From Pseudobdellovibrionaceae bacterium (GTDB taxonomy: Bacteria; Bdellovibrionota; Bdellovibrionia; Bdellovibrionales; JAGQZY01), in NCBI GenBank assembly GCA_020635085.1, contig JACKAL010000003.1:247501-311500 (forward strand): DNA of 64,000 nt, in the 5' to 3' direction. Of the stretch, positions 16,425 through 25,144 are shown in pieces (the stretch's first letter is position 1; every line of letters begins with the position of its first letter). The position numbers were made by a program, and so were the translations under genes. The notes below the pieces were generated by a model. The model worked only from the letters and a program-made list of their open reading frames with translations. It searched no databases and was not told the DNA's origin.

Positions 16425-17801
16425 TTATGTTGGTGGTTGGTAGTTGGCTGGAAGGTATTTTTTTTTCATATGTTCATAGAAGGAAAAATCATCTACAAAA
16501 CCTGCAATCCACTGTGCAACGATGGCCGTCATCATCATAGGAAAAATAGCGGCATGACGATCCGTCATTTCTAAAACAAGAATAAATGACGTGAATGGTG
16601 TGCGAGTTACACCCGTAAGAAAACCAATCATACCTAGAAGAATAATAAGATTGTGGAAATCTGAATGGAGAACATCGCTAATGACAGCTCCAATACCAGC
16701 ACCAATTGTCAGCGAGGGGGAGAAAATACCACCTGCAGCACCAGATAGATAAGATATAATTGTGCCAATAAATCTAAGTACGGGAAAATAATAACTCGTA
16801 TCAGATGGGGCGTAGCTTGAAAGCATATGAGAGACAGTATCGATACCTGTTCCAGATGAACGAATATCAAAGGTGGCCAAGCCAGCCATAAGTATACCGC
16901 AAGTAGCTGTCCACAATATAAATTGTGGCATTTTTTTTAGTTTTTGGCGTTTAGCGATCAGGAATAAAAGTATTTTACTGAAGAGTGCTCCTGAAATTCC
17001 AGTGAGCAAGCCGGTAAGAAGCGCAAAGGGAATGGCGCTAAAACTCACTTCACTGAGTTGAGGAAAACCAAGAAATAAGTAACTACCTAAAATCCATTGA
17101 GCTACAAGTCCAGATACAATTACACCACTAATAAGGGCTGTGCGTACTTTGTGAAAATGGACGAGACCGAGTTCTTCAATGGCGTAAACAATTCCTCCAA
17201 GGGGCGTATTAAATGCGGAGGCCAATCCTGAGGCAGCTCCGGCAACCACCCATGTGTGTTCGTTAACATTGTTAGATACGCGTCGTACTTGGCAAGAAAA
17301 GAAATGAAAAATGCTTGCACTTAATTGCAGTGTGGGCCCTTCCCTTCCAATAGCGCCTCCTCCAAGTACGCAGAGAATAGCACTAATAATTTTTACAAGG
17401 GATGTTCTGAGCGAGAGAAGTCGATCAATAATTTTTTTGTTATCACCGCTATATTCCAGTTCGTTTGCAGCCATAATTTGTGGAATGCCGCTACCTGCTG
17501 CTTCTGGGGCATACAAGTGCACTATTAGCCAGGCTCCTACAAAAAACAGAGGGGAGAACAAAAAGACCACGTGGTACTCAGAGTTCTCTACAATATTTGC
17601 AAAGACCATTTCAGCGTAGCGAAATAATTTGGCAAAAATTACAGATACAAGTGCTGCAACAACAGCAGATGTCCATAGTCCAAGGGTTTGATAGTTGGCA
17701 GGATCAGATAGAATATTTTTAATATTGTCAGCTAATTTTTTAGGAAGACGATCGATGAGAGATTCTAATTGCGCTTGGTACCTGTTTTTCGAGCTGGCCA
17801 C
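16425..17801 (-). CDS. ClC-family chloride channel/antiporter
   Basis: A 458-residue polytopic protein with the ClC selectivity-filter signatures: AAGSGIPQIMAANE, GGAIGREGPTLQL with the gating Glu of GREGP, and AAGGIFSPSLTIGAGIGA. There is no C-terminal CBS pair, so it is a short bacterial form. ClC proteins move chloride, nitrate or fluoride, many in exchange for protons. It is transcribed away from the methyltransferase gene at 17967. Confidence 0.93.
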   Translation of the reverse strand: MASSKNRYQAQLESLIDRLPKKLADNIKNILSDPANYQTLGLWTSAVVAALVSVIFAKLFRYAEMVFANIVENSEYHVVFLFSPLFFVGAWLIVHLYAPEAAGSGIPQIMAANELEYSGDNKKIIDRLLSLRTSLVKIISAILCVLGGGAIGREGPTLQLSASIFHFFSCQVRRVSNNVNEHTWVVAGAASGLASAFNTPLGGIVYAIEELGLVHFHKVRTALISGVIVSGLVAQWILGSYLFLGFPQLSEVSFSAIPFALLTGLLTGISGALFSKILLFLIAKRQKLKKMPQFILWTATCGILMAGLATFDIRSSGTGIDTVSHMLSSYAPSDTSYYFPVLRFIGTIISYLSGAAGGIFSPSLTIGAGIGAVISDVLHSDFHNLIILLGMIGFLTGVTRTPFTSFILVLEMTDRHAAIFPMMMTAIVAQWIAGFVDDFSFYEHMKKKYLPANYQPPT

Positions 17802-17966
17802 GGAGCTATGTTAGTGCAAAAAGCCTCTTAGGGCTAGGATTTTATCGATTCTTTTTGTGTTGTGAAGAGACGTAGGTCGAGACAAACGTGTGGTTCCTTG
17901 CTGGCATCAGTGGGTACAGTCCGAGGTATTTGCTATTTTGCAGGAATGCTCTTTATAATAGGACGT

Positions 17967-18626
17967 ATGTCCTTTATATCCTCTATTTATGATCATTATT
18001 GGGAACGAAAAAAACTTTTGAAAAATCCACCCATTTTTCCGGTAACAAGTTGGCAAGAAACTGACGGATTGTCATCTATTAAAAAAATATACTTTGCGCA
18101 AATTCAAAACAAAAAGAAAGTACTTGATGTCGGCGCTGGTGATTTACGGATGAAAAATAAGTTTCTGTCTGCTGGTTTTAGGGGAGAATTTCATACTCAG
18201 GATATTGGAACTGAATATTCCTACACATACAGAACATTGCAAGATGTGCGAGGCAAGTACGAAGCTATTTTATGTTTAGATGTAATAGAGCATATGAGTC
18301 TGGTAGAGGGGTTGGAGCTATTGCAGACGTTGCTGGAGTTGTTAGATGAGAAAGGGGTTTTAATTGTGCAAACACCAAATGGTCGCTGTATTCGCCACCC
18401 CACCGGATGGGACATGACCCACGTGCAGTGCTATAATCTCGCTGATATTTGGGCCTGGTTTACAGTTAAGGGGTATATCGTCGAAGGATGGCGAGTTGTT
18501 TTTTTGAGACGAAAGGAAACTCTTTTACAAAAATTTTACACCTTGGTGGGGCGTTTTGTAATTACGCGACTTTTGGGTGCCGATTATGCCGATAATATTG
18601 CTTTGATTGTAACTAAAAAAATTTGA
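17967..18626 (+). CDS. Class I SAM-dependent methyltransferase
   Basis: About 219 residues from ATG 17967 (in-frame starts further upstream, e.g. 17946, are possible). Motif I VLDVGAGDLRM binds S-adenosylmethionine, and AILCLDVIEHM and GVLIVQTPNGRCIRHPTGWDMTHVQ follow, the latter typical of the Methyltransf_11/23 group acting on sugars or lipids. A hexapeptide acyltransferase gene follows after 16 nt, so both may modify a glycan or lipid. Confidence 0.8.
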   Translation: MSFISSIYDHYWERKKLLKNPPIFPVTSWQETDGLSSIKKIYFAQIQNKKKVLDVGAGDLRMKNKFLSAGFRGEFHTQDIGTEYSYTYRTLQDVRGKYEAILCLDVIEHMSLVEGLELLQTLLELLDEKGVLIVQTPNGRCIRHPTGWDMTHVQCYNLADIWAWFTVKGYIVEGWRVVFLRRKETLLQKFYTLVGRFVITRLLGADYADNIALIVTKKI

Positions 18627-18642
18627 TTAATGGAGTCAACTC

Positions 18643-19236
18643 ATGTGGTGTCGCCTGTTTTCACTATGGCAAAAAATAAAACTTAAAAGTTTTAAAATTA
18701 ACGGTGATGGACGTATTTTATTTAAGAAAGCAGATACATCCATTTTACATGTTCTGGGTTATTTTACGTTGGGTGCGAAAACTTTAGGCGAAATGAGTCG
18801 CTCTCTAGATGAAACGATTGTAGTTCTAGATGATCGTGCTCAATTGGCGGTAGAGAATGTTACTTTTGGACGAGGAACGCGAATGCACGTTTTTTCTGGT
18901 GCAAAGGTCATGATTGGTGATGGATCCTATATTGCTGATAACGGTTTTATTTCTGTTTCCACTTCGCTCAGTATCGGAAAACACTGTGCGATTTCTTGGA
19001 ATTTTCAGTTGTTAGATAATGATGGCCACATCCTCAATGAGCAACAAAAACAAAAGCTGATTGTGATTGAGGACCATGTGTGGATTGGTGCCAATGTAAC
19101 AATTCTAAAGGGTAGTAAGATTGGTGAAGGATCTGTGGTAGCGGCGGGCGCAGTCGTTTGTGGAGAATTTCCAGCTCGCAGTTTAATCGGCGGAGTTCCT
19201 GCACGCGTTTTACGTAGCAATGTGGAGTGGCGCTAA
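18643..19236 (+). CDS. Left-handed beta-helix acyltransferase
   Basis: 197 residues with hexapeptide repeats: IGDGSYIADNGFISVSTSLSIGKHCAISWNFQLLDNDGH, then VIEDHVWIGANVTILKGSKIGEGSVVAAGAVV and GVPARVL. The His near the D-N-D-G-H stretch is the expected catalytic base in WbbJ/maltose O-acetyltransferase-like enzymes. It probably transfers an acetyl group to a sugar. It is co-directional with and 16 nt behind the methyltransferase. Confidence 0.85.
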   Translation: MWCRLFSLWQKIKLKSFKINGDGRILFKKADTSILHVLGYFTLGAKTLGEMSRSLDETIVVLDDRAQLAVENVTFGRGTRMHVFSGAKVMIGDGSYIADNGFISVSTSLSIGKHCAISWNFQLLDNDGHILNEQQKQKLIVIEDHVWIGANVTILKGSKIGEGSVVAAGAVVCGEFPARSLIGGVPARVLRSNVEWR

Positions 19237-19300
19237 TATGTATAAAATAAAGTTGCTGATGAATTGAATTCCGCTTACAAAGAGATAAGCGGGAGGGCTC

Positions 19301-20686
19301 ATGGCGATTCTTTCTTTATTATTTGTATTCGTAGTATCGGCACAAACACCAAATTTTAATGAGACAGAAGTAACATTTCGTCAAACTCTTACGGATTTAG
19401 TAAAAGCCAAAACGGTGAATCGACCTGGAAATGAAGCACGAGCCGTAAAGATTTTAGCTGCGCGATTAAAAAAAGAAAAAATTCCCTACCTCACAATGGA
19501 TTTTGACAAAAATCGTTCAAATCTTGTTGCTCGTTTAAAGGGAACGGGTGAGCTAAAACCCTTGTTGCTTTTGGCTCATACCGATGTGGTGGGCGTAGAT
19601 AAACAAAACTGGACATATCCTCCTCATCAGGTAACAGCCAAAGACGGTTTTTTATATGGAAGAGGCGTTGTAGATGATTTGGGCATGGCAGTTGCGAATT
19701 TGGAAGTGTTTCTTCTTCTGAAAAAAAATAAAATAAAATTAAAACGAGATATTATATTAGCATTTACAGGAGATGAAGAATCTGGCGGGGCTGGAATGCG
19801 CGCACTTTTAAAAGAACATCCAGATTGGATTTCTGATGCTGAGGTGGGACTAAATGAGGGTGGCAGCCCTGTGACTGACGACAAAGAGAATGTTCGTTAT
19901 ATTGGTATGGCCACGGCAGAAAAATCCTATCAAGATTTTACATTAACAGTAGAAGGAGCAACTGGACATTCTTCTATTCCCCATGGTGATAATGCTATTT
20001 TTGTTATGGCTCAGGCTTTGGATAGATATTCTAAGATCCCGCCTGAATTTCGCCTGTTACCTGTGACTCGCGAGTATTTTCGCCAACGTGCTAAAATTGA
20101 AGAACCTGAGTTAGCAAAGTTTATGGAAACTATTGCTGAGAGTCGAGGTGCTTTGAATAAAAAAAACATCGCGACATTGGAAAAATATCCTATTTTAAAA
20201 GCATTGCTTATGACCACCTGTATCCCGACGATGGTTTCGGGAGGTAGCCGAGTGAATGCTCTTCCGCCAGTAACGACAGTCAACATCAATTGTCGTATTC
20301 TTCCTGATGAGTCGATAGATGCAGTACAAAAGCGCATCGAAGAGAATCTAGGAGATGCGAGAATTGCGGTGAAGAAAGAGGGAAAATTTAATTTGGGAGA
20401 TGGTGCCTCGCCAATTGAGGGAGTGGTGCCTTCCGCATTAAAAAAATTAAGCGCCAAGTACTGGCCGAAGGCACCAGTGATACCAGTCCTACTTCCTGGT
20501 GCGACGGATTCCAGCTATTTGCGTGGAACAATACATATGTATGGATTCTCACCGCTATATAGATTAGAGCAAGATATCGGTCGCGCCCACGGAGTCGATG
20601 AACGCATTCCTGAAAAAGCTATACGCCGAGGAATTGAGTTTATGTATGAATTGGTTATGGAGATCGGCAATACGAGCGACAAATGA
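19301..20686 (+). CDS. M20-family metallopeptidase, probably exported
   Basis: 461 residues. A short hydrophobic N-terminus (MAILSLLFVFVVSAQT) looks like a signal peptide. The di-zinc site of M20/M25/M40 enzymes is visible: LLLLAHTDVVGVD (His and Asp), GRGVVDDLGMAV (bridging Asp), and FTGDEESGGAGM (catalytic Glu pair). The dimerisation domain contains GATGHSSIPHGDNAI. A late His occurs in DIGRAHGVDERIP. Such enzymes trim N-acyl amino acids or small peptides. GGGAGG precedes the ATG. Confidence 0.9.
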   Translation: MAILSLLFVFVVSAQTPNFNETEVTFRQTLTDLVKAKTVNRPGNEARAVKILAARLKKEKIPYLTMDFDKNRSNLVARLKGTGELKPLLLLAHTDVVGVDKQNWTYPPHQVTAKDGFLYGRGVVDDLGMAVANLEVFLLLKKNKIKLKRDIILAFTGDEESGGAGMRALLKEHPDWISDAEVGLNEGGSPVTDDKENVRYIGMATAEKSYQDFTLTVEGATGHSSIPHGDNAIFVMAQALDRYSKIPPEFRLLPVTREYFRQRAKIEEPELAKFMETIAESRGALNKKNIATLEKYPILKALLMTTCIPTMVSGGSRVNALPPVTTVNINCRILPDESIDAVQKRIEENLGDARIAVKKEGKFNLGDGASPIEGVVPSALKKLSAKYWPKAPVIPVLLPGATDSSYLRGTIHMYGFSPLYRLEQDIGRAHGVDERIPEKAIRRGIEFMYELVMEIGNTSDK

Positions 20687-20720
20687 GTGATGTAATATGG
20701 TTTTGCTGGACGGTAAATAA

Positions 20721-20762
20721 GATCGCCTACACAATCTGATTGCGTAGGCGATCGTTTATTTT
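20721..20762. terminator. Strong hairpin terminator between convergent genes
   Basis: GATCGCCTAC and GTAGGCGATC form a perfect 10-bp stem, extended inside by CAAT/ATTG after one mismatch. T-rich sequence follows. It separates the M20 peptidase from the opposing lipoprotein gene. Confidence 0.8.
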
Positions 20763-20797
20763 AGTCAAATGGCTATGTTCTAAAACGAATTTCGTAA

Positions 20798-21685
20798 TTA
20801 GTAGAGAGAAACATTGGTAACATCATTGATGCCGTCGCAGTTTTTATCCACATCGTAATGTAAAAGACACCATTGTGGTACATCTTGAATGGGGATGATC
20901 GTTATACTGCCATCGCTGCTACCACTATCTGTTGAGTTGGTGGGGGCGGTCGTTCCGCCAGTGGTGCTTCCACTGGTTGGATCACTCGTGCCAGTAGTGG
21001 TGCCACCATTAGAGTCACTACCAGAGTTTGTGGTCCCATCAGTTGAATTTGAAGAGCTTCCGCCTCCATTATCCGTAGTAGATCCAGATGAGCCATCACT
21101 TGATCCCGCAGTGCTCCCATTATCTGAGCCATCTGATGAGTTGCTGCCTCCCGAATGAGAGCCATGTCCAGAGCAACCAGAGTGTGAATTACCAGAGTGA
21201 CCGTTGTCATCATCATTATGTTTTCCCGCATGATGGCTTTCATGATCAGATCCATCGTCAGTATTGTCATCATCATCATCATTGTCATCACTTTGATGAG
21301 AGGATGATGATGAATCACACATGCCAACGGTATCTTCATCATCGTGGTGTTTTTGTCCGTGGAATAAATGAGCCATAGAGGCTTTAAGGGGAAGAATCAT
21401 CTGTTTGCTATTTTGTGGGTTGCCTGGCGGACGGTGACATATAAAGACGCAAAGTTGTTTTTTATTTTTTTCGTTACAATTTACGACATGGGGAGCAATG
21501 TCATCACTGGTGGCGTCCATAAATGTGATATGACTTTTTTCTTGAGTAGTTGTTGATGTGCTGCCCACGCTATTTATTGTATTCGTACTTGTAGAAATAG
21601 CCGGTGAGTCGGCATTTTTAGATCCACCGCAAGCGGTTGTGATCGTGATTGTTAAGAGAGCGGTAAAAACCATCCGATAGTTCAT
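20798..21685 (-). CDS. Asp/His/Ser/Gly low-complexity lipoprotein with CHRPPGNP motif
   Basis: 295 residues. The signal peptide ends in the lipobox TTAC. The folded N-terminal part carries CVFICHRPPGNPQNSKQMILPLKASMAHLFHGQ, a Cys/His motif also seen in secreted proteins of other bacteria with the wording CHRPPGNP. A 150-residue disordered middle follows: first Asp/His-rich (DDNDDDDDNTDDGSDHESHH), then Ser/Gly/Thr/Asp repeats. The C-terminus has an EF-hand-like loop DVDKNCDGINDV. Calcium or transition-metal binding at the cell surface is plausible. The GAT/GAC triplet runs make the gene prone to length variation. Confidence 0.7.
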   Translation of the reverse strand: MNYRMVFTALLTITITTACGGSKNADSPAISTSTNTINSVGSTSTTTQEKSHITFMDATSDDIAPHVVNCNEKNKKQLCVFICHRPPGNPQNSKQMILPLKASMAHLFHGQKHHDDEDTVGMCDSSSSSHQSDDNDDDDDNTDDGSDHESHHAGKHNDDDNGHSGNSHSGCSGHGSHSGGSNSSDGSDNGSTAGSSDGSSGSTTDNGGGSSSNSTDGTTNSGSDSNGGTTTGTSDPTSGSTTGGTTAPTNSTDSGSSDGSITIIPIQDVPQWCLLHYDVDKNCDGINDVTNVSLY

Positions 21686-21858
21686 TTTATCCTCCGAAAT
21701 AATCCGTTATTTCTGCTCAGCTGTGGTGTTGTTCGTTCATCTTACCTCGAAAAATTGTCCGCCGTAAATACCCGGTGTCTATTTGAGAATGTCGGATATT
21801 TTGTCGAACTCTTTAACACCATTTTTGGATTTAAATCGTACTCATTTGCTATGGAGCA

Positions 21859-23058
21859 CTAGTACGTAGCGGGTAGAGAGAAGTAAAATGTGGATCCTTT
21901 AAGGGGCTCACTTTTTGCGGCGACAGTACCATCATGAAGTTCTATAATGCGTGCAACAGATGCCAAGCCCAGTCCTGTACCTTGGAAATCCCTTTGGTCA
22001 TGTAAACGTGCGAGGGGTTTAAAGAGTTCATTGGCTTTTTGTGGATCAAATCCAACACCGTGATCTTCTATATAGAAAGTATTATGGTATTGTTGATCTG
22101 GACATTTATCAAAACAGATCCATGTGGTATTTTTACGGCTAGAGTATTTAAATGCGTTGGATATTAGGTTTTCGATTGCGATTCGAATCAGATCAGGATC
22201 TGCGAAAGTTTCAAGATTTTTACCAACATGAAATTCGACACATCGGTGGGGATATTGTGCTTTAAATAGATCTAAAATTTCAGTGACAAGTTCAGAGAGA
22301 TCAATACGCTTTTTTTCTAAGCTTTGGTTGGAAAGGCGGTAGAGTGCGAGGATTTTGTCAATTTGTCGATCCAGGCGCCGGCCAGTTTTTAATATAGATT
22401 CGATGTATTGTCTTGATTTCTCATTGTCATTATTTTTTGTTTGGATCTGTAGAAGTTCGGCGAGACCCATGATGGTATTGAGTGGACTTTTCATATCATG
22501 GGCTAAAGAGTGGAGCTGAACTTCTAGTTCTTGATGGCGATGAGTTAGTGATCTTTTCCAAACACTCTCTTGTAAAAGTTTTTCTTTGAGAAGGAAGTTT
22601 TCAATACTGGTGGCTGAGCTATTAGCCAGAATTTGTAAAAATTTAATTTCTTCAGCTGTTGGGGTGTATTCGTTTGACCAGTAAACGCCAATTGCTCCCA
22701 CAGGAGCACTGGTAGAAATAGGAATCATGCAAAGACTTTTTACAAAGGTTGGTTTATAGACATCATGATGGATACGATCGTCTTGGTAAATATCCGAAAT
22801 GGTGACCACTTTGTTGTGATTCATGCACCAGCCGCTAATACTATTTTCTACAGAAAAACGTTTACCCTTCCATAGTGGAGAAATAGCATCCTCGCTGACA
22901 TAGTTGCATTTATTATCATTATCGCGAAGAACAAAAGTAGCTCCCTCCGAGCTCGCAATTTCTCGCGCGGCGTGGGTCACAATATTTGTGATCGATGGAA
23001 TATCTGTAGCATGAGATAATTCCTCAACGACTCGAGTTAACATTCTTGATGCTGGCAT
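21859..23058 (-). CDS. GAF-domain sensor histidine kinase (soluble)
   Basis: 399 residues without membrane segments. A GAF domain spans about residues 10-155 (SSEGATFVLRDND..., SISGWCMNHNKVVTISDIYQDDRIH, MIPISTSAPVGAIGVYW). HisKA has His187 in SLAHDMKSPLNTIMGLAELL. The ATPase domain has NLISNAFKYSS, EDHGVGFD and GTGLGLASV. The domain order resembles phytochrome-like kinases, but no chromophore Cys motif is seen. No response regulator is adjacent. Confidence 0.9.
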   Translation of the reverse strand: MPASRMLTRVVEELSHATDIPSITNIVTHAAREIASSEGATFVLRDNDNKCNYVSEDAISPLWKGKRFSVENSISGWCMNHNKVVTISDIYQDDRIHHDVYKPTFVKSLCMIPISTSAPVGAIGVYWSNEYTPTAEEIKFLQILANSSATSIENFLLKEKLLQESVWKRSLTHRHQELEVQLHSLAHDMKSPLNTIMGLAELLQIQTKNNDNEKSRQYIESILKTGRRLDRQIDKILALYRLSNQSLEKKRIDLSELVTEILDLFKAQYPHRCVEFHVGKNLETFADPDLIRIAIENLISNAFKYSSRKNTTWICFDKCPDQQYHNTFYIEDHGVGFDPQKANELFKPLARLHDQRDFQGTGLGLASVARIIELHDGTVAAKSEPLKGSTFYFSLPATY

Positions 23059-23513
23059 AAGTACTTTTAACTGTAGCCAAGGAATTCGGCGGCGTAAAGT
23101 TTATAACTAAAAATTATTTATTTGACGAGAATGTTAATGAGGGTAAGCAATTATTAACTTGAGTTAGAGTGTGTGGACAAATACTCAAATAATCGTAGCA
23201 ATAAAAACAAAGCCACAGCGAGGGGAAAGCAGAGGGGCGCATGACCATAATAGTTACGATGAAGAGGATCGGCTCCGACAGAGGCTTTATTTTGCTTGCA
23301 GGATAGACATGGCAATAGTCCTCGTGTCTCTAGCGTTGAACATTGATAGGCAAGCCGAATGCTCAAGCCAATGGTTTTTTACACACAGCTTATTTTATAA
23401 GCATTTTATAGTAGTTTCAGGGGTTTATTCAGAAAAACGCCACCATTTTTCTAAATCAATGTGTTGACAATATCCCTATAAAATATGAAAACCTTTGGTC
23501 TGCGTTGAAATTC
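23059..23513. other. Intergenic region upstream of the tRNA pair
   Basis: This 455-nt stretch has no open frame I can support. A TTGACA hexamer at 23464-23469 followed by AT-rich sequence probably belongs to the tRNA-Lys promoter, though no well-spaced -10 is obvious. Nothing else is recognised. Confidence 0.4.
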
Positions 23514-23588
23514 GACCCGTTAGCTCAGCGGTAGAGCATCTCCCTTTTAAGGAGAGGGTCCATGGTTCAAATCCATGACGGGTCACCA
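23514..23588 (+). tRNA. trnK: tRNA-Lys (anticodon TTT)
   Basis: A 75-nt cloverleaf. The acceptor arms GACCCGT/ACGGGTC pair perfectly, and the D-arm is GCTC...GAGC. The anticodon stem TCTCC/GGAGA encloses CTTTTAA with anticodon TTT. The T-arm is CATGG-TTCAAAT-CCATG, and CCA is encoded. Confidence 0.97.
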
Positions 23589-23610
23589 TTTTAAACGACA
23601 GAACAAAATA

Positions 23611-23635
23611 GCCAACAACCGTTGGCGTTTTTTTT
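23611..23635 (+). terminator. Intrinsic terminator between tRNA-Lys and tRNA-Glu
   Basis: GCCAAC-AACC-GTTGGC is followed by a run of T. It suggests that the tRNA-Glu gene just downstream has its own start or relies on read-through. Confidence 0.75.
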
Positions 23636-23637
23636 AG

Positions 23638-23713
23638 GTCCCCTTCGTCTAGAGGCCTAGGACAACTCCCTTTCACGGAGTAGACACGAGTTCGAATCTC
23701 GTAGGGGACGCCA
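23638..23713 (+). tRNA. trnE: tRNA-Glu (anticodon TTC), integration target
   Basis: A 76-nt cloverleaf with perfect acceptor pairing GTCCCCT/AGGGGAC. The anticodon stem ACTCC/GGAGT encloses CTTTCAC with anticodon TTC, the T-arm is ACGAG-TTCGAAT-CTCGT and CCA is encoded. The last 44 nt recur at 47912-47955, so the 3' half of this gene was supplied by the integrated element. Confidence 0.97.
23670..23713 (+). repeat. attL core (3' end of tRNA-Glu)
   Basis: An exact 44-bp direct repeat of 47912-47955, running from the anticodon loop to the CCA end of tRNA-Glu. Integration within a tRNA 3' half is typical for tyrosine-recombinase islands. Confidence 0.93.
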
Positions 23714-23778
23714 CTTAAACTCCTGAATCGACTATCAATTAACGATCGATAGAAAAACGAAAAGAAGAACTCTCCTCT

Positions 23779-24858
23779 TTAGTGCCCACTGGTGCCCACC
23801 CACTCTTCAGCTCTGCCCAATATTTTTCGCCCTTCGACTGCCTTCTCCATAGTTGATCTCATGTGGTGGTCTTGCAAATGAAGATAATTTTCTGTAGTTC
23901 GCAGTGTTGTATGGCCCGCAATCTGCCGAATCTTTTCGAGCGACAGATCCTGAGCTGCCAGATAAGTCAGAAGAGTGTGGCGTAAATTTCTTGCAAGCAT
24001 ACCTTCCAATCCAACTTTTCTAATTTGCCTTGAGAGCTCTCGGGAAACATGTGTTGAGCTTGTGGGGTTTCCACTGGCATTTAAAAAAACAAAATTTTGG
24101 TCTTGGGCTTTGCCTAAGCCACGGCTCTTCTCTTTCTTTTGGATCAGAAACTGAAGTATAGGGTCGGGTAACGGAATCGATCGAAGTCGTTCATCTCCTG
24201 TCCCCTTTATCGAGGAAACGGTCAACAGTCTCTTTTCTAAATCGACATCTTTCCACTTGAGTTTACAGGCCTCACCCATACGAACACCGGTGTAGGTCAG
24301 CAGGAAAACGATATCTTTTAGCCAGTCAGCACAGCTTGAGTAAAGCCTAAAGATGTCCTCGTCACTCCAAACTTTTTTAGTGGTGACTTTAATTGGGAAA
24401 TTCTTAACTTTCTTTGTTGGGATTGAGCTGATGTAGTTCCAGTCCTCACATTTGGAGAAGAAATTTCTGTATACGTTGAAGTATCGATTCACGGTTGCTG
24501 CTGTAAGATTGAATTTGCTCAGAAGGTGTCTTTGAAAAAGCTCCATATCTCTTAGCTGAATGTCAGTTACATCAATATTACCGAGGTAGTCGTAAAGTCT
24601 TTCGAATACCTGCCGCTCTAGAACAAATGTTCTTCGAGCCTTTCTTGTAGACACAAGATCCACGTACTCGTGGATAGCGTCTTTTAAACTTTTCTTCTCA
24701 ATGGGGCGGTATCCGAAATCTCGATCTACTTTTCTCAACTGAATTTCTTTTAAGAAATTGTAAGCTAGTTGCTTGGCGGGAAATGATATCCTACTTCGCC
24801 GACCACCAATGCGGTAGTCCACCACCCAACCTTTCTTTCCATATTTTACTTTTGCCAT
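23779..24858 (-). CDS. int: Tyrosine recombinase (island integrase)
   Basis: 359 residues. The N-terminal arm-binding and SAM-like core-binding regions occupy residues 1-150, and the catalytic domain the rest. Visible catalytic positions are Arg193 in TYTGVRMGEACKLKW, Lys in SSIKGTGDERLRSIPL, Arg293 and His294 in RNLRHTLLTYLA, His316 in QIAGHTTLRTTENY, and the nucleophile Tyr325 in ENYLHL. The first His of the usual HxLRH box is Arg here (RNLRH). The gene lies 65 nt from the attL tRNA and reads toward it, as expected for a tRNA-targeting integrase. Confidence 0.93.
   Translation of the reverse strand: MAKVKYGKKGWVVDYRIGGRRSRISFPAKQLAYNFLKEIQLRKVDRDFGYRPIEKKSLKDAIHEYVDLVSTRKARRTFVLERQVFERLYDYLGNIDVTDIQLRDMELFQRHLLSKFNLTAATVNRYFNVYRNFFSKCEDWNYISSIPTKKVKNFPIKVTTKKVWSDEDIFRLYSSCADWLKDIVFLLTYTGVRMGEACKLKWKDVDLEKRLLTVSSIKGTGDERLRSIPLPDPILQFLIQKKEKSRGLGKAQDQNFVFLNASGNPTSSTHVSRELSRQIRKVGLEGMLARNLRHTLLTYLAAQDLSLEKIRQIAGHTTLRTTENYLHLQDHHMRSTMEKAVEGRKILGRAEEWVGTSGH
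23783..23799 (+). repeat. Paired GTGCCCA repeats, left end (candidate arm sites)
   Basis: GTGCCCA occurs at 23783 and again 10 bp later at 23793, inside the last codons of the integrase gene. The same pair with the same 10-bp spacing and orientation is found near the right end at 47754 and 47764. They are likely integrase or excisionase binding sites. Confidence 0.5.
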
Positions 24859-25091
24859 AAATCTCCTTTGGTTGATCTACGGCTTTGGTTTTCCAACTTA
24901 TTGAGTCTCTTAGTTTTCAAAGAACGCACTTTACAATTGTTTACTAACTGTTCAACGTCTCTAGGGTCAAACCTTATATATTTGCCAAGGCGTATCGAGT
25001 TGAGCTCTCCAGAGCTTACCCTCTGATAAACCCAATCTTTTCCGACGCCTAGGTAGTGCATGACTTTTCTAATATCCCAAAGTGAGTCCAT
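24846..25091 (-). CDS. Excisionase-type helix-turn-helix protein
   Basis: An 81-residue basic protein with a MerR/excisionase-like winged helix (residues 1-50): LWDIRKVMHYLGVGKDWVYQRVSSGELNSIRLGKYIRFDPRDVEQ, the DNA-binding fold of the HTH_17 family. Its end overlaps the integrase start by 13 nt, so the two are translated together, as for many xis-int pairs. It probably acts as recombination directionality factor. Confidence 0.8.
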   Translation of the reverse strand: MDSLWDIRKVMHYLGVGKDWVYQRVSSGELNSIRLGKYIRFDPRDVEQLVNNCKVRSLKTKRLNKLENQSRRSTKGDLWQK

Positions 25092-25144
25092 GAATTAGAG
25101 GATACTGCATTTGCAAATTTTTCGGAGCCGACATGTTTGAAATT

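Noticed and set aside
20889..21158. Proline/valine-rich open frame opposite the low-complexity lipoprotein
   Set aside because: It is the antisense shadow of the Ser/Gly/Thr repeat region; the minus-strand frame has a signal peptide, lipobox and folded ends.
23171..23467. 98-codon open frame upstream of tRNA-Lys
   Set aside because: No ribosome-binding site, no family likeness, and it runs into the tRNA promoter region.
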